Shown in pieces: positions 8,041-17,538 of a stretch of 64,000 nt of DNA. The stretch comes from RYN-133 sp963754285. Its GTDB lineage: Bacteria > Actinomycetota > Actinomycetes > Mycobacteriales > Jatrophihabitantaceae. A model generated the notes under the pieces. The model did not search any database, had not been told where the DNA came from, and saw only the letters and a list, made by a program, of their open reading frames with translations. Positions within the stretch are counted from its first letter, which is position 1, and every line of letters starts with the position of its first letter. The DNA lies in contig CAVWFN010000001.1 of assembly GCA_963754285.1 (NCBI GenBank), positions 29,123-93,122 of the forward strand, read 5' to 3'. The translations under genes were made by a program, and so were the position numbers.

Positions 8041-9259
8041 GAGGAGCCGACATGACGGTGCAGCGCTTCGGCGCTGCACCGTCTTGTCGTCGCCACAGTT
8101 CGCCGAGCAGTTCTGGGGGCAGGCGCCGCTGCTGACACGCGCCGCCGAACTGGCCCACCCGTTCGGTGACCTGTTCGACCCCGGCGCCGTCGACGAGCTC
8201 GTCTCCGAGCGCGGTCTGCGCACGCCCTTCCTGCGCATGGCCAAGGACGGCACCGTCCTCAACGCCAAGCAGTTCACCCGCGGCGGGGGAGCGGGCGCCG
8301 GGATCGCCGATCAGGCCGCCGACGACCGGGTGCTGGCGCAACTCGCGGACGGGGCCACGCTCGTCCTGCAGGGTCTGCACCGCACGTGGCCGCCGCTGGT
8401 CCGCTTCGGATCGCAGCTGGCCGACGAGCTCGGCCACCCCGTCCAGATCAACGCCTACATCACCCCGCCCCAGAACCGTGGTTTCGCACCGCACTACGAC
8501 GTCCACGACGTGTTCGTGTTGCAGGTGTCGGGACGTAAGCGCTGGCAACTGCACGAGCCGGTCGTGCCCGCCCCGCTCGACAACCAGAACTGGGAGAAAT
8601 CGCGCGCCGAGGTCGCGGCGCGTGCCGAGACCGACCCGCTGCTCGACATCGTGCTCGAACCGGGCGACGCGCTGTACCTGCCGCGCGGCACGATCCACGC
8701 CGCCGAGGCGCTCGGCGAGACGTCGATCCATCTGACCGTGGGCATCCACCCGCTCACCCGCTACACGCTCGTGCAGCGGCTGCTCGAGCTCGCCGAGCGT
8801 GACCCGCAACTGCGCACGTCATTGCCGATGGGAGTCGACCTCGACGACCCGGCCGTGCTCGCCGCCGAACTCGACGCGACCGTTGCCGCGTTGCACACCC
8901 AACTCGACGCGGTGGGTGCGGACGAGATCGCATCCGGCGTCGGCGACAGGTTGCGCCAGCAGACCCGTCCCGAACCGGTCGCGCCGCTCGCACAGCTCGC
9001 CGCTGCCGACGCGCTCGACCACGACTCGCCGTTGCGGCTGCGCGGCGCTTTGCGGGTGCGAGTCACGACCGACGCCGAGCACGTCACGATCGCGCTGCTC
9101 GATCGCCGCGTGACGCTGCCGATCGAGACAGCCGACGCGCTGAAGCTCGTCCTGTCCCGCGAGGTGTTCACGCCGGCACAGCTGACCGGCCTCGACCGCG
9201 ACGACCAGTTGGTCGTGGCGCGGCGGCTGCTGCGCGAGGGCGTGATCGTCCCTGGCTGA
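8039..9259 (+). CDS. cupin-4/JmjC-type Fe(II) 2-oxoglutarate oxygenase (ribosomal-oxygenase-like)
   Basis: The protein belongs to the cupin-4 group, whose characterised members hydroxylate residues of ribosomal proteins. The iron ligands are His152 and Asp154 (HYDVHD) and His220 (RGTIHAAE), with GRKRW supplying a basic residue for the co-substrate. The layout of JmjC core, helical middle and C-terminal winged-helix-like part (about 320-406) matches RoxA-type enzymes. The start is uncertain: ATG 8039 lacks a ribosome binding site, the well-placed GAGGAG serves an ATG at 8052 in another frame that stops after 27 codons, and TTG 8084 lies just past a strong hairpin. The next gene follows closely, and the acidic repeat protein lies upstream. 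Confidence 0.82.
   Translation: MRSRHDGAALRRCTVLSSPQFAEQFWGQAPLLTRAAELAHPFGDLFDPGAVDELVSERGLRTPFLRMAKDGTVLNAKQFTRGGGAGAGIADQAADDRVLAQLADGATLVLQGLHRTWPPLVRFGSQLADELGHPVQINAYITPPQNRGFAPHYDVHDVFVLQVSGRKRWQLHEPVVPAPLDNQNWEKSRAEVAARAETDPLLDIVLEPGDALYLPRGTIHAAEALGETSIHLTVGIHPLTRYTLVQRLLELAERDPQLRTSLPMGVDLDDPAVLAAELDATVAALHTQLDAVGADEIASGVGDRLRQQTRPEPVAPLAQLAAADALDHDSPLRLRGALRVRVTTDAEHVTIALLDRRVTLPIETADALKLVLSREVFTPAQLTGLDRDDQLVVARRLLREGVIVPG
8056..8081. promoter_or_regulatory. perfect hairpin with TTCG tetraloop at the oxygenase start
   Basis: An 11-bp stem (CGGTGCAGCGC paired with GCGCTGCACCG) closes a TTCG loop, a very stable RNA hairpin. It begins two bases after the ATG at 8052 and ends three bases before the TTG at 8084. 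It could attenuate transcription or block initiation. No U-run follows, so a simple intrinsic terminator is less likely. Confidence 0.6.
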
Positions 9260-9338
9260 TCGCGGCGCCCACCGCGGTCCGCAGCCCCGCGAGTCGGCGA
9301 ACCGGTGCGCGCTGCACGCGCAGCTGCGCGGCGACCCG

Positions 9339-10172
9339 ATGCTCGGCACCGCGTTCCCGGCAGCACGGCTGCTGCTGGTCGAACAACCCGGGCCGTGGGG
9401 CCATCGCGGGCTGCGCGAGTCGCGTTTCGACGCCGAGGTCGCAACCGCGCTCGAGGCACGCGCCGGAAGCGCCGGCGTGCGCGTGCTCGCGATCCGCCGG
9501 CCGGGCCGCACACCCAAGGGGACGGTGCGCAGCTGGTATCTCGCCGACACGCGCGACGGGCGCCAGTCGGTGTGGCGCGGCGAGTACCACGACGACCGCG
9601 AGTTGCTCGACCTGCCGCTCGACGGGTCGGCCGGCCAACCGGACGACGCGCCGCTGTATCTGGTGTGCGCGCACAGCAAGCACGACACCTGCTGCGCGCT
9701 GCGCGGGCGCCCCGTTGCCGCGGCGCTGGCCGAGCTACGCCCCGGTCGGGTCTGGGAGTGCAGCCACCTCGGCGGCGAACGGTTCGCTGCCAACGTCCTG
9801 ATGCTGCCGAGCGGGCTCATGTACGGACGTGTGCTCCCGTTCGCAGCGCCGGAGTTCGTCGCCGCCGCGGAAGCCGGCGAAGTCGTAGGTGCGTTGGTGC
9901 GCGGTCGGATCGGTCTCGTGCCGCCCGCCCAGGCCGCGCTCGCGTTCGGCTACGAGCACCTCGGCATCCGCCAGGCGACCGCGTTGCGCGTGCTCACCGC
10001 GACGCCGGTGATCGACGGACAGGCGAGCGTGCGCCTGGCCGGCCCGCACGGCGAGCTCGAGGTGCTCGTGCAGGTGCGTCGCGTCGACGCGGACGGGTTG
10101 ACCTGCGCACGTCCCGGCAGAGGTCACTTCTTCTCGTATCGACCGGTGCGGATCACGGCAGTCGGGGAATGA
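9339..10172 (+). CDS. sucrase/ferredoxin-like family protein (thioredoxin-like [2Fe-2S] fold)
   Basis: The segment CAHSKHDTCCALRGRPVA is the core motif of the sucrase/ferredoxin-like family, a thioredoxin-fold protein expected to bind an iron-sulfur cluster; ECSHLGGERFAANVL is the second conserved block. Only the ATG at 9339 is a standard start, but family-like sequence (RCALHAQLRGDP) continues upstream in frame as far as CTG 9252, which overlaps the oxygenase stop; the frame closes at 9243. A CTG start is therefore possible and would include another conserved Cys. The tight junction suggests one transcript with the oxygenase. Function is unproven; electron transfer is an inference. Confidence 0.85.
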   Translation: MLGTAFPAARLLLVEQPGPWGHRGLRESRFDAEVATALEARAGSAGVRVLAIRRPGRTPKGTVRSWYLADTRDGRQSVWRGEYHDDRELLDLPLDGSAGQPDDAPLYLVCAHSKHDTCCALRGRPVAAALAELRPGRVWECSHLGGERFAANVLMLPSGLMYGRVLPFAAPEFVAAAEAGEVVGALVRGRIGLVPPAQAALAFGYEHLGIRQATALRVLTATPVIDGQASVRLAGPHGELEVLVQVRRVDADGLTCARPGRGHFFSYRPVRITAVGE

Positions 10173-10200
10173 TCGGGCCCGCGACGACGGTGACGATCCG

Positions 10201-10716
10201 TCAGTGGCCGGAGTGGCCGGCCGAATAGCCGCCCGCGTCCAGGAACCGCTGGCGTGAGCGCTCGATCTCCTTCTCGGCCTCGACGCGGCCGACCCACTCC
10301 GCCCCTTCGACGGACTTGCCGGGCTCGAGGTCCTTGTAGACCTCGAAGAAGTGCTGGATCTCGAGCCGGTCGAACTCCGGCACGTGGTGGATGTCGCGCA
10401 GGTGCTCGAGCCGCGGGTCGGACACGGGCACGCACAACAACTTGTCGTCGCCGCCCTTCTCGTCGGTCATCTTGAACATGCCGATGGCGCGGCACCGTAC
10501 GAGCACGCCCGGGAACAGCGGATCGCCGTGGATCACGATCATCGCGTCGAGCGGATCGTCGTCGTCACCGAGCGTGTCCTCGATGTAGCCGTAGTCGGCC
10601 GGATACTGCGTGGACGTGAACAGCGTGCGGTCGAGTCGCATGCGTCCGGAATCGTGATCGACCTCGTACTTGTTGCGGCTACCGCGCGGGATCTCGATCA
10701 AGACGTCGAACTCCAC
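10201..10716 (-). CDS. ppa: inorganic pyrophosphatase (family I)
   Basis: Ppa hydrolyses pyrophosphate to phosphate and pulls biosynthetic reactions forward. The signature DDDDPLDAMI supplies the metal-binding aspartates, with EIPRGSRNKYEVD near the N-terminus and QYPADYGYI between. The 171 residues are the usual bacterial length; the tail ends AGHSGH, a small His-rich extension. The start is GTG with GAGGAG ahead. It is divergent from dacB, as in many actinobacteria. Confidence 0.96.
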   Translation of the reverse strand: MEFDVLIEIPRGSRNKYEVDHDSGRMRLDRTLFTSTQYPADYGYIEDTLGDDDDPLDAMIVIHGDPLFPGVLVRCRAIGMFKMTDEKGGDDKLLCVPVSDPRLEHLRDIHHVPEFDRLEIQHFFEVYKDLEPGKSVEGAEWVGRVEAEKEIERSRQRFLDAGGYSAGHSGH

Positions 10717-10750
10717 GGTGGGGCTCCTCTACGGCGGGTCGGGACGGACA

Positions 10751-10756
10751 TAGTCT
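10751..10756 (+). promoter_or_regulatory. -10 box, likely leaderless dacB start
   Basis: TAGTCT lies eight bases before the GTG start of dacB in the divergent ppa-dacB intergenic gap. No Shine-Dalgarno sequence is visible. Confidence 0.5.
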
Positions 10757-10764
10757 GACGCATC

Positions 10765-12168
10765 GTGGGAACGCCTCGGCACGGTCGGCGCCTGGCCGTG
10801 GTCTGCGCCATCACCATCGTCGTGCTCGTGGCCGCTTTCGCGCTCGGATTCGGCGTCGCGCGCGGCATCAAGCACGCGAATGCCAAGCCGGCGCCACCCC
10901 GTCCGACAGTGCCTGCCGCCATCGGGGCGCTGGCGGCCACGCCCGGCCCGGGCCCGACCGGCTCGGACGGCTCAAACGGCACCGCACCGACGCCGGCCGG
11001 TGTTCGCCGCGCGATCGGCGCTCTCGCGCACGCGCCGGGCCTCGGCGGACGGCTGTTGGGCCGCGTGATCGACGCGCAGACCGGCAAGGTGCTCTTCAAC
11101 GATTCAGGCAGCACCCCCGCGGCGCCGGCCTCGACCGGAAAGCTGCTCACTGCGGCGGCCATCCTCGCGGTGCACAAGCCGACCGACCGGTTCACCACGA
11201 CCGTCGACGACGCCGGCAACGGCACGATCGTGCTCGTCGGCGGCGGCGACCCGACGCTGGCGGCGGCCGCGCCGGGCAAACCGACGACCTACCTCGGTGC
11301 GGCCCGGATGTCGTCGCTCGTCCAGCAGCTGCGCGCGAAGCACGTCACCGTCCGCAAGATCATCGTGGACGGGTCGCTGTTCACCGGGCCGTCCGTCTCG
11401 CCGCACTGGGACGCATCCGACATCGGCACCGACTATGCGGCACCGATCACCGCGATCATGAGCGACGCCGCCGTGATCGCCGCACCCGGCTATGCCCGCA
11501 GCACCAAACCCGATCTCGACGCCGGCCTGGCGCTGGCCAAGTTGCTCGGCAACGCCAACCTGCCGGTGACCGCGGGCAAGGCGCCCGCCGGCGCGAAGCA
11601 GGTCGCCAGCGTGCGCTCCGCGCCCCTCGCGGAGCTGATCGACGAGATGCTGCAGACCTCCGACAACGTGATCGCCGACGTCCTGGCTCGGCAGGTTGCG
11701 CTCGCCGAACACAAACCGGCGTCGTTCAGCGGTGCCGTCTCCGCGATCCGCACCGTCCTCGGCCGGCTCGGCGCGCACGTCGGGGCCGGCATGTTCGACG
11801 GCAGCGGGTTGTCCTCCGGCGACCGCGTCTCGCCGGCCGCACTGGTGTCGGTGCTTCGCCTGATCGCCGGCTACGGGCCACCGGCCGCGGCGCAGCTGCA
11901 CCTGATCGCGTCGATGCTGCCCGTCGCCGGCTGGAGCGGCACCCTGCAGGAGCGCTACACCGCCGGCGCCGAGCGGTTCGCAGCCGGGCGCCTTCGAGCC
12001 AAGACAGGCACCTTGTCGACCGTCTCCTCGCTGGCCGGGATGGTGCGTGACAAGTCCGGCCGGCTGTTGCTGTTCTCCTTCGACGCCGACCGCGCCGTCG
12101 GCACCGACGGCGCCGAAGCGGCCCTCGACCAACTCGGCAGCGCGCTGAGCCGCTGCGGTTGCGGATGA
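10765..12168 (+). CDS. dacB: D-alanyl-D-alanine carboxypeptidase/endopeptidase (PBP4 family)
   Basis: This penicillin-binding protein trims or cleaves peptidoglycan cross-links outside the membrane. An N-terminal signal anchor (LAVVCAITIVVLVAAFALGFGVA) and a Pro/Gly/Ala linker precede the catalytic domain. The three active-site motifs are visible: STGK (usually STTK), SDN in QTSDNVIADVLA, and KTG in RAKTGTLSTVSSLAG. The 467-residue length fits actinobacterial PBP4. GTG start, probably leaderless. Confidence 0.92.
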   Translation: MGTPRHGRRLAVVCAITIVVLVAAFALGFGVARGIKHANAKPAPPRPTVPAAIGALAATPGPGPTGSDGSNGTAPTPAGVRRAIGALAHAPGLGGRLLGRVIDAQTGKVLFNDSGSTPAAPASTGKLLTAAAILAVHKPTDRFTTTVDDAGNGTIVLVGGGDPTLAAAAPGKPTTYLGAARMSSLVQQLRAKHVTVRKIIVDGSLFTGPSVSPHWDASDIGTDYAAPITAIMSDAAVIAAPGYARSTKPDLDAGLALAKLLGNANLPVTAGKAPAGAKQVASVRSAPLAELIDEMLQTSDNVIADVLARQVALAEHKPASFSGAVSAIRTVLGRLGAHVGAGMFDGSGLSSGDRVSPAALVSVLRLIAGYGPPAAAQLHLIASMLPVAGWSGTLQERYTAGAERFAAGRLRAKTGTLSTVSSLAGMVRDKSGRLLLFSFDADRAVGTDGAEAALDQLGSALSRCGCG

Positions 12169-12200
12169 CGTTGCCGGCAGGTTTGCTCAGGTCGGGCCGG

Positions 12201-12206
12201 TAGGGT
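12201..12206 (+). promoter_or_regulatory. -10 box, leaderless start of the DUF2342 gene
   Basis: TAGGGT is followed by seven bases and the GTG start codon. Confidence 0.5.
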
Positions 12207-12213
12207 CGGGGAC

Positions 12214-13260
12214 GTGGGCTCGCTCATCGATTGGGACGTGGCCGCTCGGGCAGCCAAGCGGTTCAGCCCGCCTCCGCCCAGCGCGACCCGCACCGAGGCC
12301 GACGAAGCGGTCGGCGAGCTCTACCAGGCCACCTCCCGCGCGGCCGGCCATGTCGCCGAGTTGACCGGCCTCGACGAGCCGAAGGTCACCGCCGTCACCC
12401 GGGTCATCGACCGGCCGGCGTGGATCGATGCGAACACCAGCGGCATGCGTGCCGTGCTCACGCCGCTGGTCGACAAGCTGGCCGCCGACAACCCGGTCGG
12501 ACGTGTCGCCGAGGGGATCGGCGGGCGGCTCACCGGCGTACAGCTCGGCCTCGTGCTCGGGTTCCTGTCGGGCAAGGTGCTCGGCCAGTTCGAGTTCTTC
12601 GACCGCACGGGCGGCCAATTGCTGCTCGTGGCCCCCAACATCGTCGCCGTCGAGCGCCAGCTCAAGGTCGCCCCGGCCGACTTCCGGCTCTGGGTGTGCC
12701 TGCACGAGGTCACGCACCGGGTGCAGTTCACCGCCGTCCCCTGGTTGCGCCAGCACATGCAGGACGAGGTCGACGCGCTCACCGACGCGACCGACACCGA
12801 CCCTGCAGCGCTGCGGCGGCGACTGTCCGGCGCCGTCGGCGAGCTGGTCAAGGTCGTGCGCGGGCAGGGCGACGGCGAGGGCCTCATGGCCGTCGTGGCG
12901 ACACCCGAGCAGCGCATCGTGCTCGACCGGATCACCGCCTTCATGTCGCTGGTCGAGGGGCACGCCGAGTACGTCATGAACGCGGTCCCGGCGAAGGTCA
13001 TCCCGTCCCAGGAGGCGATCGAGAAGCGGTTCGCCGCCCGCCGCCGCAAGGGCGGCAACGCGCTGGACCGCGCGCTGCGGCGCCTGCTCGGGCTCGAGGC
13101 CAAGACACGCCAGTACATCGACGGATCGGCGTTCGTCCGCACCGTCATCGACCGCGTCGGGCTCGACGGCTTCAACGCGATCTGGACCTCGCGGCAGACG
13201 CTGCCGACCAAGGCCGAGATCGGCGAACCGTTGAGCTGGATCAAGCGCGTCCACGCCTGA
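12214..13260 (+). CDS. zinc-dependent metalloprotease, DUF2342 / coenzyme-F420-biosynthesis-associated family
   Basis: The 348-residue protein has the gluzincin motif HEVTH (His164, Glu165, His168) and a downstream EGHAEYVM that supplies the third ligand region, both typical of DUF2342. Relatives are widespread in actinobacteria beside tilS and hpt, and their substrate is unknown. No signal peptide is visible, so a cytoplasmic role is likely. The GTG lies seven bases after TAGGGT. Confidence 0.9.
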   Translation: MGSLIDWDVAARAAKRFSPPPPSATRTEADEAVGELYQATSRAAGHVAELTGLDEPKVTAVTRVIDRPAWIDANTSGMRAVLTPLVDKLAADNPVGRVAEGIGGRLTGVQLGLVLGFLSGKVLGQFEFFDRTGGQLLLVAPNIVAVERQLKVAPADFRLWVCLHEVTHRVQFTAVPWLRQHMQDEVDALTDATDTDPAALRRRLSGAVGELVKVVRGQGDGEGLMAVVATPEQRIVLDRITAFMSLVEGHAEYVMNAVPAKVIPSQEAIEKRFAARRRKGGNALDRALRRLLGLEAKTRQYIDGSAFVRTVIDRVGLDGFNAIWTSRQTLPTKAEIGEPLSWIKRVHA

Positions 13261-13270
13261 TCGGTTCGCG

Positions 13271-13329
13271 ACTTTGACCCTGTATCGGCTGCGGCTGCGG
13301 CCCGATCACGACCAGTACAGGGTCGAAGT
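13271..13329. repeat. 59-bp palindromic repeat, family B, copy 1
   Basis: Ends ACTTTGACCCTGTA and TACAGGGTCGAAGT form imperfect inverted arms; the interior keeps GATCACGACCA on one side only. It has exactly the length of copy 2 near 23.5 kb. It fills the gap between the metalloprotease gene and tilS. Confidence 0.75.
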
Positions 13330-13335
13330 GGAGTA

Positions 13336-14278
13336 ATGGCCGGCCCGCATCCGGCGGTCGCGGCCGTCCGGCGCGCCGTGCGTCCGTTCGTCACCGATCC
13401 GGTACTCGTCGCATGCTCGGGCGGTGCCGATTCACTGGCGCTCGCCGCGGCTGTCGCCTTCGAAGCGCCGCGGACGTGCAGCGCTGGTCACCATCGATCA
13501 CGGGCTGCAGGACGGATCGGTCGCGCAAGCCGCTCGCGTCGCCGAACTCGGCTACGAACTCGGCTTCGACCCCGTCGAGATCGTCGCGCGTCCGTGTCGG
13601 CGCCGACGGCGGACGCGAAGCCGCGGCGCGCACCGCCCGATACGCAGCCCTCGACGCTGTCGCCGATGCGCTCGGACGCGACGTGCTGCTCGGGCACACG
13701 CTCGACGACCAGGCCGAGACGGTGCTGCTCGGCCTCGGTCGCGGCTCGGGCGCCCGATCCATCGCGGGCATGCGCACGCGATCGGGCCGATATCTGCGGC
13801 CGCTTCTCGGCCTGCGCCGGTCGACGACCGAGGCGGCGTGCCGCGCGCTCGGCCTCGACTACTGGGACGACCCGCACAACGACGACCACTCCCTGCAACG
13901 CGTGCGGCTGCGGCGTGAGGTGCTGCCGCTGCTCGAGGACGTTCTGCAGGGCGGTGTCGCCGAGGCGCTGGCCCGCACCGCGTCCCAATTGCAGGACGAC
14001 GACGATGCGCTGTCCGCGCTCGTCGACGAACACCTGCCCGACACCCTCGAGGTGACGAGGCTCGAGGTGCTGCCCAAGGCCGTGCGCACCCGGCTGCTGC
14101 GGGCGTGGGCACTGGCGGGTGGTGCGACGGAGGTCACGGCCGAACACGTCGAGCGACTCGACGCCCTGGTCACCGGGTGGCACGGACAGAAAGCGATCGC
14201 CCTACCGGGCAGTGTCGGCGTCCGGCGGGCGTCTGGAACACTCGTCCGGGACGCAGCAACCCCCCGTGGAGACGACCT

Positions 14279-14282
<4 letters not shown>
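13336..14282 (+). pseudogene. tilS: tRNA(Ile)-lysidine synthase, reading frame broken twice
   Basis: TilS converts cytidine 34 of tRNA-Ile2 to lysidine and is normally essential. The ATP-binding PP-loop (ACSGGADSLALA) lies in the first frame. The chain then continues as RGRAALVTIDHGLQDGS in the next frame from about 13465, and as GREAAARTARYAALDAV in the third frame from about 13590 to the stop at 14280. Each break requires skipping one base. Because all parts remain well conserved, including GHTLDDQAETVLLGL and RVRLRREVLPLLE, two inserted bases from sequencing are more likely than loss of an essential gene. The 3' end overlaps the hpt start. Confidence 0.85.
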
Positions 14283-14827
<545 letters not shown>

Positions 14828-14900
14828 ACGTGTACCGTCGGGTAGAACACAGCCCGCCCTGCAGGAGGAACACGGACGCCGCGCCGTTCGTCAAGACGAT

Positions 14901-16946
14901 ATGAATCGCAAACGCATTCTGCGGTCGTGGTGGCTCTGGGCCGCCGTGATCCTGTTCGCCTTCCTCATCCTGCCGCAGCTGCTCTCGAGCGGCAGCGACT
15001 ACCACGGGGTGAGCACTGCCCAGGCGCTGCAGGCCATCCGCAACGGCGACGCGTCCTCGGTGATCGTGCAGGACAAGGAACAGTCGCTCGAGATCACTCT
15101 CGCGGGCGGCCACACGGTCGACGGCGCAACCAAGATCAGCACGCAGTATCCGTCGGGCGCCGACACCACCGTCGTCAACGTGCTCAACGCGGCCAAGGGC
15201 TCGAACGGCAAGGCGCTCGACTGGCGCACGTCCATCACGAAGGAAAACGCCTGGCTGTCGATCCTGATCAGCCTGCTGCCGATCCTGCTGATCGTGGGCG
15301 TGCTGTTCTTCGTGATGAGCCAGGTGCAGGGCGGCGGCAACCGCGTGATGAGCTTCGGCCGGTCGAAGGCCAAGCTCGTCAGCAAGGACACCCCCAAGAC
15401 GACCTTCAGCGACGTCGCCGGCGCCGACGAGGCGATCGAGGAACTGCAAGAGATCAAGGAGTTCCTCGCCAATCCCGCGAAGTTCCAGGCGATCGGCGCG
15501 AAGATCCCGAAGGGCGTGCTGCTCTACGGCCCGCCCGGTACCGGCAAGACGCTGCTCGCACGCGCGGTCGCCGGCGAGGCCGGCGTGCCGTTCTACTCGA
15601 TCTCGGGTTCCGATTTCGTCGAGATGTTCGTCGGTGTCGGTGCCTCCCGCGTGCGCGACCTGTTCGAGCAGGCCAAGTCGAACGCGCCGGCGATCATCTT
15701 CGTCGACGAGATCGACGCGGTCGGCCGCCATCGCGGTGCCGGGCTGGGCGGCGGTCACGACGAGCGCGAGCAGACGCTGAACCAGTTGCTCGTCGAGATG
15801 GACGGCTTCGATGTGAAGGGCGGCGTGATCCTGATCGCCGCGACCAACCGTCCCGACATCCTTGATCCGGCGCTGCTGCGCCCCGGCCGCTTCGACCGGC
15901 AGATCGCCGTCGGCCCGCCCGACGTCATCGGCCGCGAGGCAGTGCTGAAGGTCCACGCGAAGGGCAAGCCCTTCGCTGCCGACGTCGACCTGAGCATCAT
16001 CGCGCGTCGCACGCCGGGCTTCACCGGTGCCGACCTCGCCAACGTCATCAACGAGGCAGCGCTGCTCACCGCGCGGAACAACGGTCGGCTGATCACCAAC
16101 GAGGCGTTGGAAGAGTCGATCGACCGCGTCATCGCCGGGCCGGAACGCAAGACCCGCGCGATGAGCGACAAGGAGAAGCGGGTCACCGCCTATCACGAGG
16201 CCGGACACGCGCTGACCGCGTGGGCGATGCCGAATCTCGACCCCGTGCACAAGGTGACGATCCTGCCGCGTGGACGCTCGCTCGGGCACACGCTCGTGCT
16301 GCCGCTCGAAGACCGCTACCAGCAGACGCGCGCCGAGATCCTCGACCAACTCGTCTATGCCCTGGGCGGGCGTGCGGCAGAGGAACTCGTCTTCCATGAG
16401 CCGACGACCGGTGCGTCCGACGACATCGAGAAGGCGACCAAGCTCGCTCGCGCGATGATCACCGAGTACGGCATGAGTCCGAAGCTCGGAGCGGTGAAGT
16501 ACGGCACGGGCGATGCCGAGCCGTTCATGGGCCGCGACTACGGGCACCAGCGCGACTACTCCGAAGAGATCGCCTCCGACATCGACTCCGAGGTGCGCGA
16601 GCTCATCGAGCGTGCGCACGACGAGGCGTGGGAGATCCTCATGCAGTACCGCGACGCGCTCGACGCGATGGTGCTGGAGTTGATCGAGCACGAGACGCTC
16701 GGCAAGGAAGACCTCCAACGCATCCTCAGCGCAGTGCACAAGCGTCCGCCGCACAACACGGTCGGGTCGTTCGGCAAGCGCACGCCGAGTGATCGGCCGC
16801 CGGTCGACATCCCGCCGTCGCTGACGAAGAACGGCGCGAACGGCCGGCACGCCCAGCCCGGTATGACTCCGGACGCGAACGCGCCCCAGCCCGCGGGGAC
16901 GCCGGTGCAACAGCCCGGTGTCTTCGGTCCGGGCACCGGCGGGTGA
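14901..16946 (+). CDS. ftsH: ATP-dependent zinc metalloprotease FtsH
   Basis: FtsH is a membrane-bound AAA protease that degrades misfolded membrane and regulatory proteins. Two membrane helices (about residues 9-27 and 113-135) flank a periplasmic-side domain; the AAA module has Walker A GPPGTGKT near residue 210 and IIFVDEIDAVGRHRG; the zinc site is HEAGH (His432, Glu433, His436). The Pro/Gly/Asn-rich tail after about residue 635 is variable in actinobacteria. AGGAGG occurs about 30 bases before the ATG, too far to serve it, so the start is fixed by homology. Confidence 0.96.
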   Translation: MNRKRILRSWWLWAAVILFAFLILPQLLSSGSDYHGVSTAQALQAIRNGDASSVIVQDKEQSLEITLAGGHTVDGATKISTQYPSGADTTVVNVLNAAKGSNGKALDWRTSITKENAWLSILISLLPILLIVGVLFFVMSQVQGGGNRVMSFGRSKAKLVSKDTPKTTFSDVAGADEAIEELQEIKEFLANPAKFQAIGAKIPKGVLLYGPPGTGKTLLARAVAGEAGVPFYSISGSDFVEMFVGVGASRVRDLFEQAKSNAPAIIFVDEIDAVGRHRGAGLGGGHDEREQTLNQLLVEMDGFDVKGGVILIAATNRPDILDPALLRPGRFDRQIAVGPPDVIGREAVLKVHAKGKPFAADVDLSIIARRTPGFTGADLANVINEAALLTARNNGRLITNEALEESIDRVIAGPERKTRAMSDKEKRVTAYHEAGHALTAWAMPNLDPVHKVTILPRGRSLGHTLVLPLEDRYQQTRAEILDQLVYALGGRAAEELVFHEPTTGASDDIEKATKLARAMITEYGMSPKLGAVKYGTGDAEPFMGRDYGHQRDYSEEIASDIDSEVRELIERAHDEAWEILMQYRDALDAMVLELIEHETLGKEDLQRILSAVHKRPPHNTVGSFGKRTPSDRPPVDIPPSLTKNGANGRHAQPGMTPDANAPQPAGTPVQQPGVFGPGTGG

Positions 16947-17527
16947 ATCCGGGCGACGGCGTCGACCTCGATCGTGCTGAGGCAGCGGTTCGCGAACTGC
17001 TGCTTGCCATCGGCGAGGATCCCGACCGCGACGGACTGAAGTCGACGCCGCGCCGGGTCGCGAAGGCCTATGCCGAAACGATGTCGGGGCTGTTCGTCGA
17101 CCCGGACGAGGTGCTCGAGACGACCTTCGACGAGGGCCACGACGAACTCGTTCTCGTCAAGGACATCGCGTTGTACTCGACGTGCGAGCACCACCTCGTC
17201 CCGTGGCACGGTACGGCGGCGGTCGGCTACATCCCCGGCATGGACGGGCGCATCACCGGATTGTCGAAGCTGGCGCGCGTGGTCGACCTGTACGCGCGGC
17301 GGCCGCAGGTGCAGGAACGGTTGACCTCGCAGGTGGCTGACGCCGTGATGACCCGGCTGCAGCCGCGGGGCGTGATCGTCGTCGTCCAGGCCGAGCATCT
17401 GTGTATGGCGATGCGCGGTGTGCGCAAGCCCGGCACGACGACGGTGACCTCCGCGGTGCGCGGCATCATGCAGACAGATCCACGCACCCGCGCCGAGGCA
17501 CTGAACCTGATCATCGGACGAATCTGA
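16943..17527 (+). CDS. folE: GTP cyclohydrolase I
   Basis: FolE makes dihydroneopterin triphosphate from GTP, the first folate step. The zinc ligands are visible in STCEHHLVPWHG and EHLCMAMRGVRKPG, and the 194-residue length is normal. The GTG overlaps the ftsH stop (GTGA), showing translational coupling. It opens a complete folE-folP-folB-folK run. Confidence 0.96.
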   Translation: MNPGDGVDLDRAEAAVRELLLAIGEDPDRDGLKSTPRRVAKAYAETMSGLFVDPDEVLETTFDEGHDELVLVKDIALYSTCEHHLVPWHGTAAVGYIPGMDGRITGLSKLARVVDLYARRPQVQERLTSQVADAVMTRLQPRGVIVVVQAEHLCMAMRGVRKPGTTTVTSAVRGIMQTDPRTRAEALNLIIGRI

Positions 17528-17538
17528 TCGGGTCGAGC

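Noticed and set aside
8052..8135. 27-codon ORF with a strong ribosome site before the oxygenase
   Set aside because: Kept as a finding, not called as a gene, because its peptide has no family and a base error could explain it.
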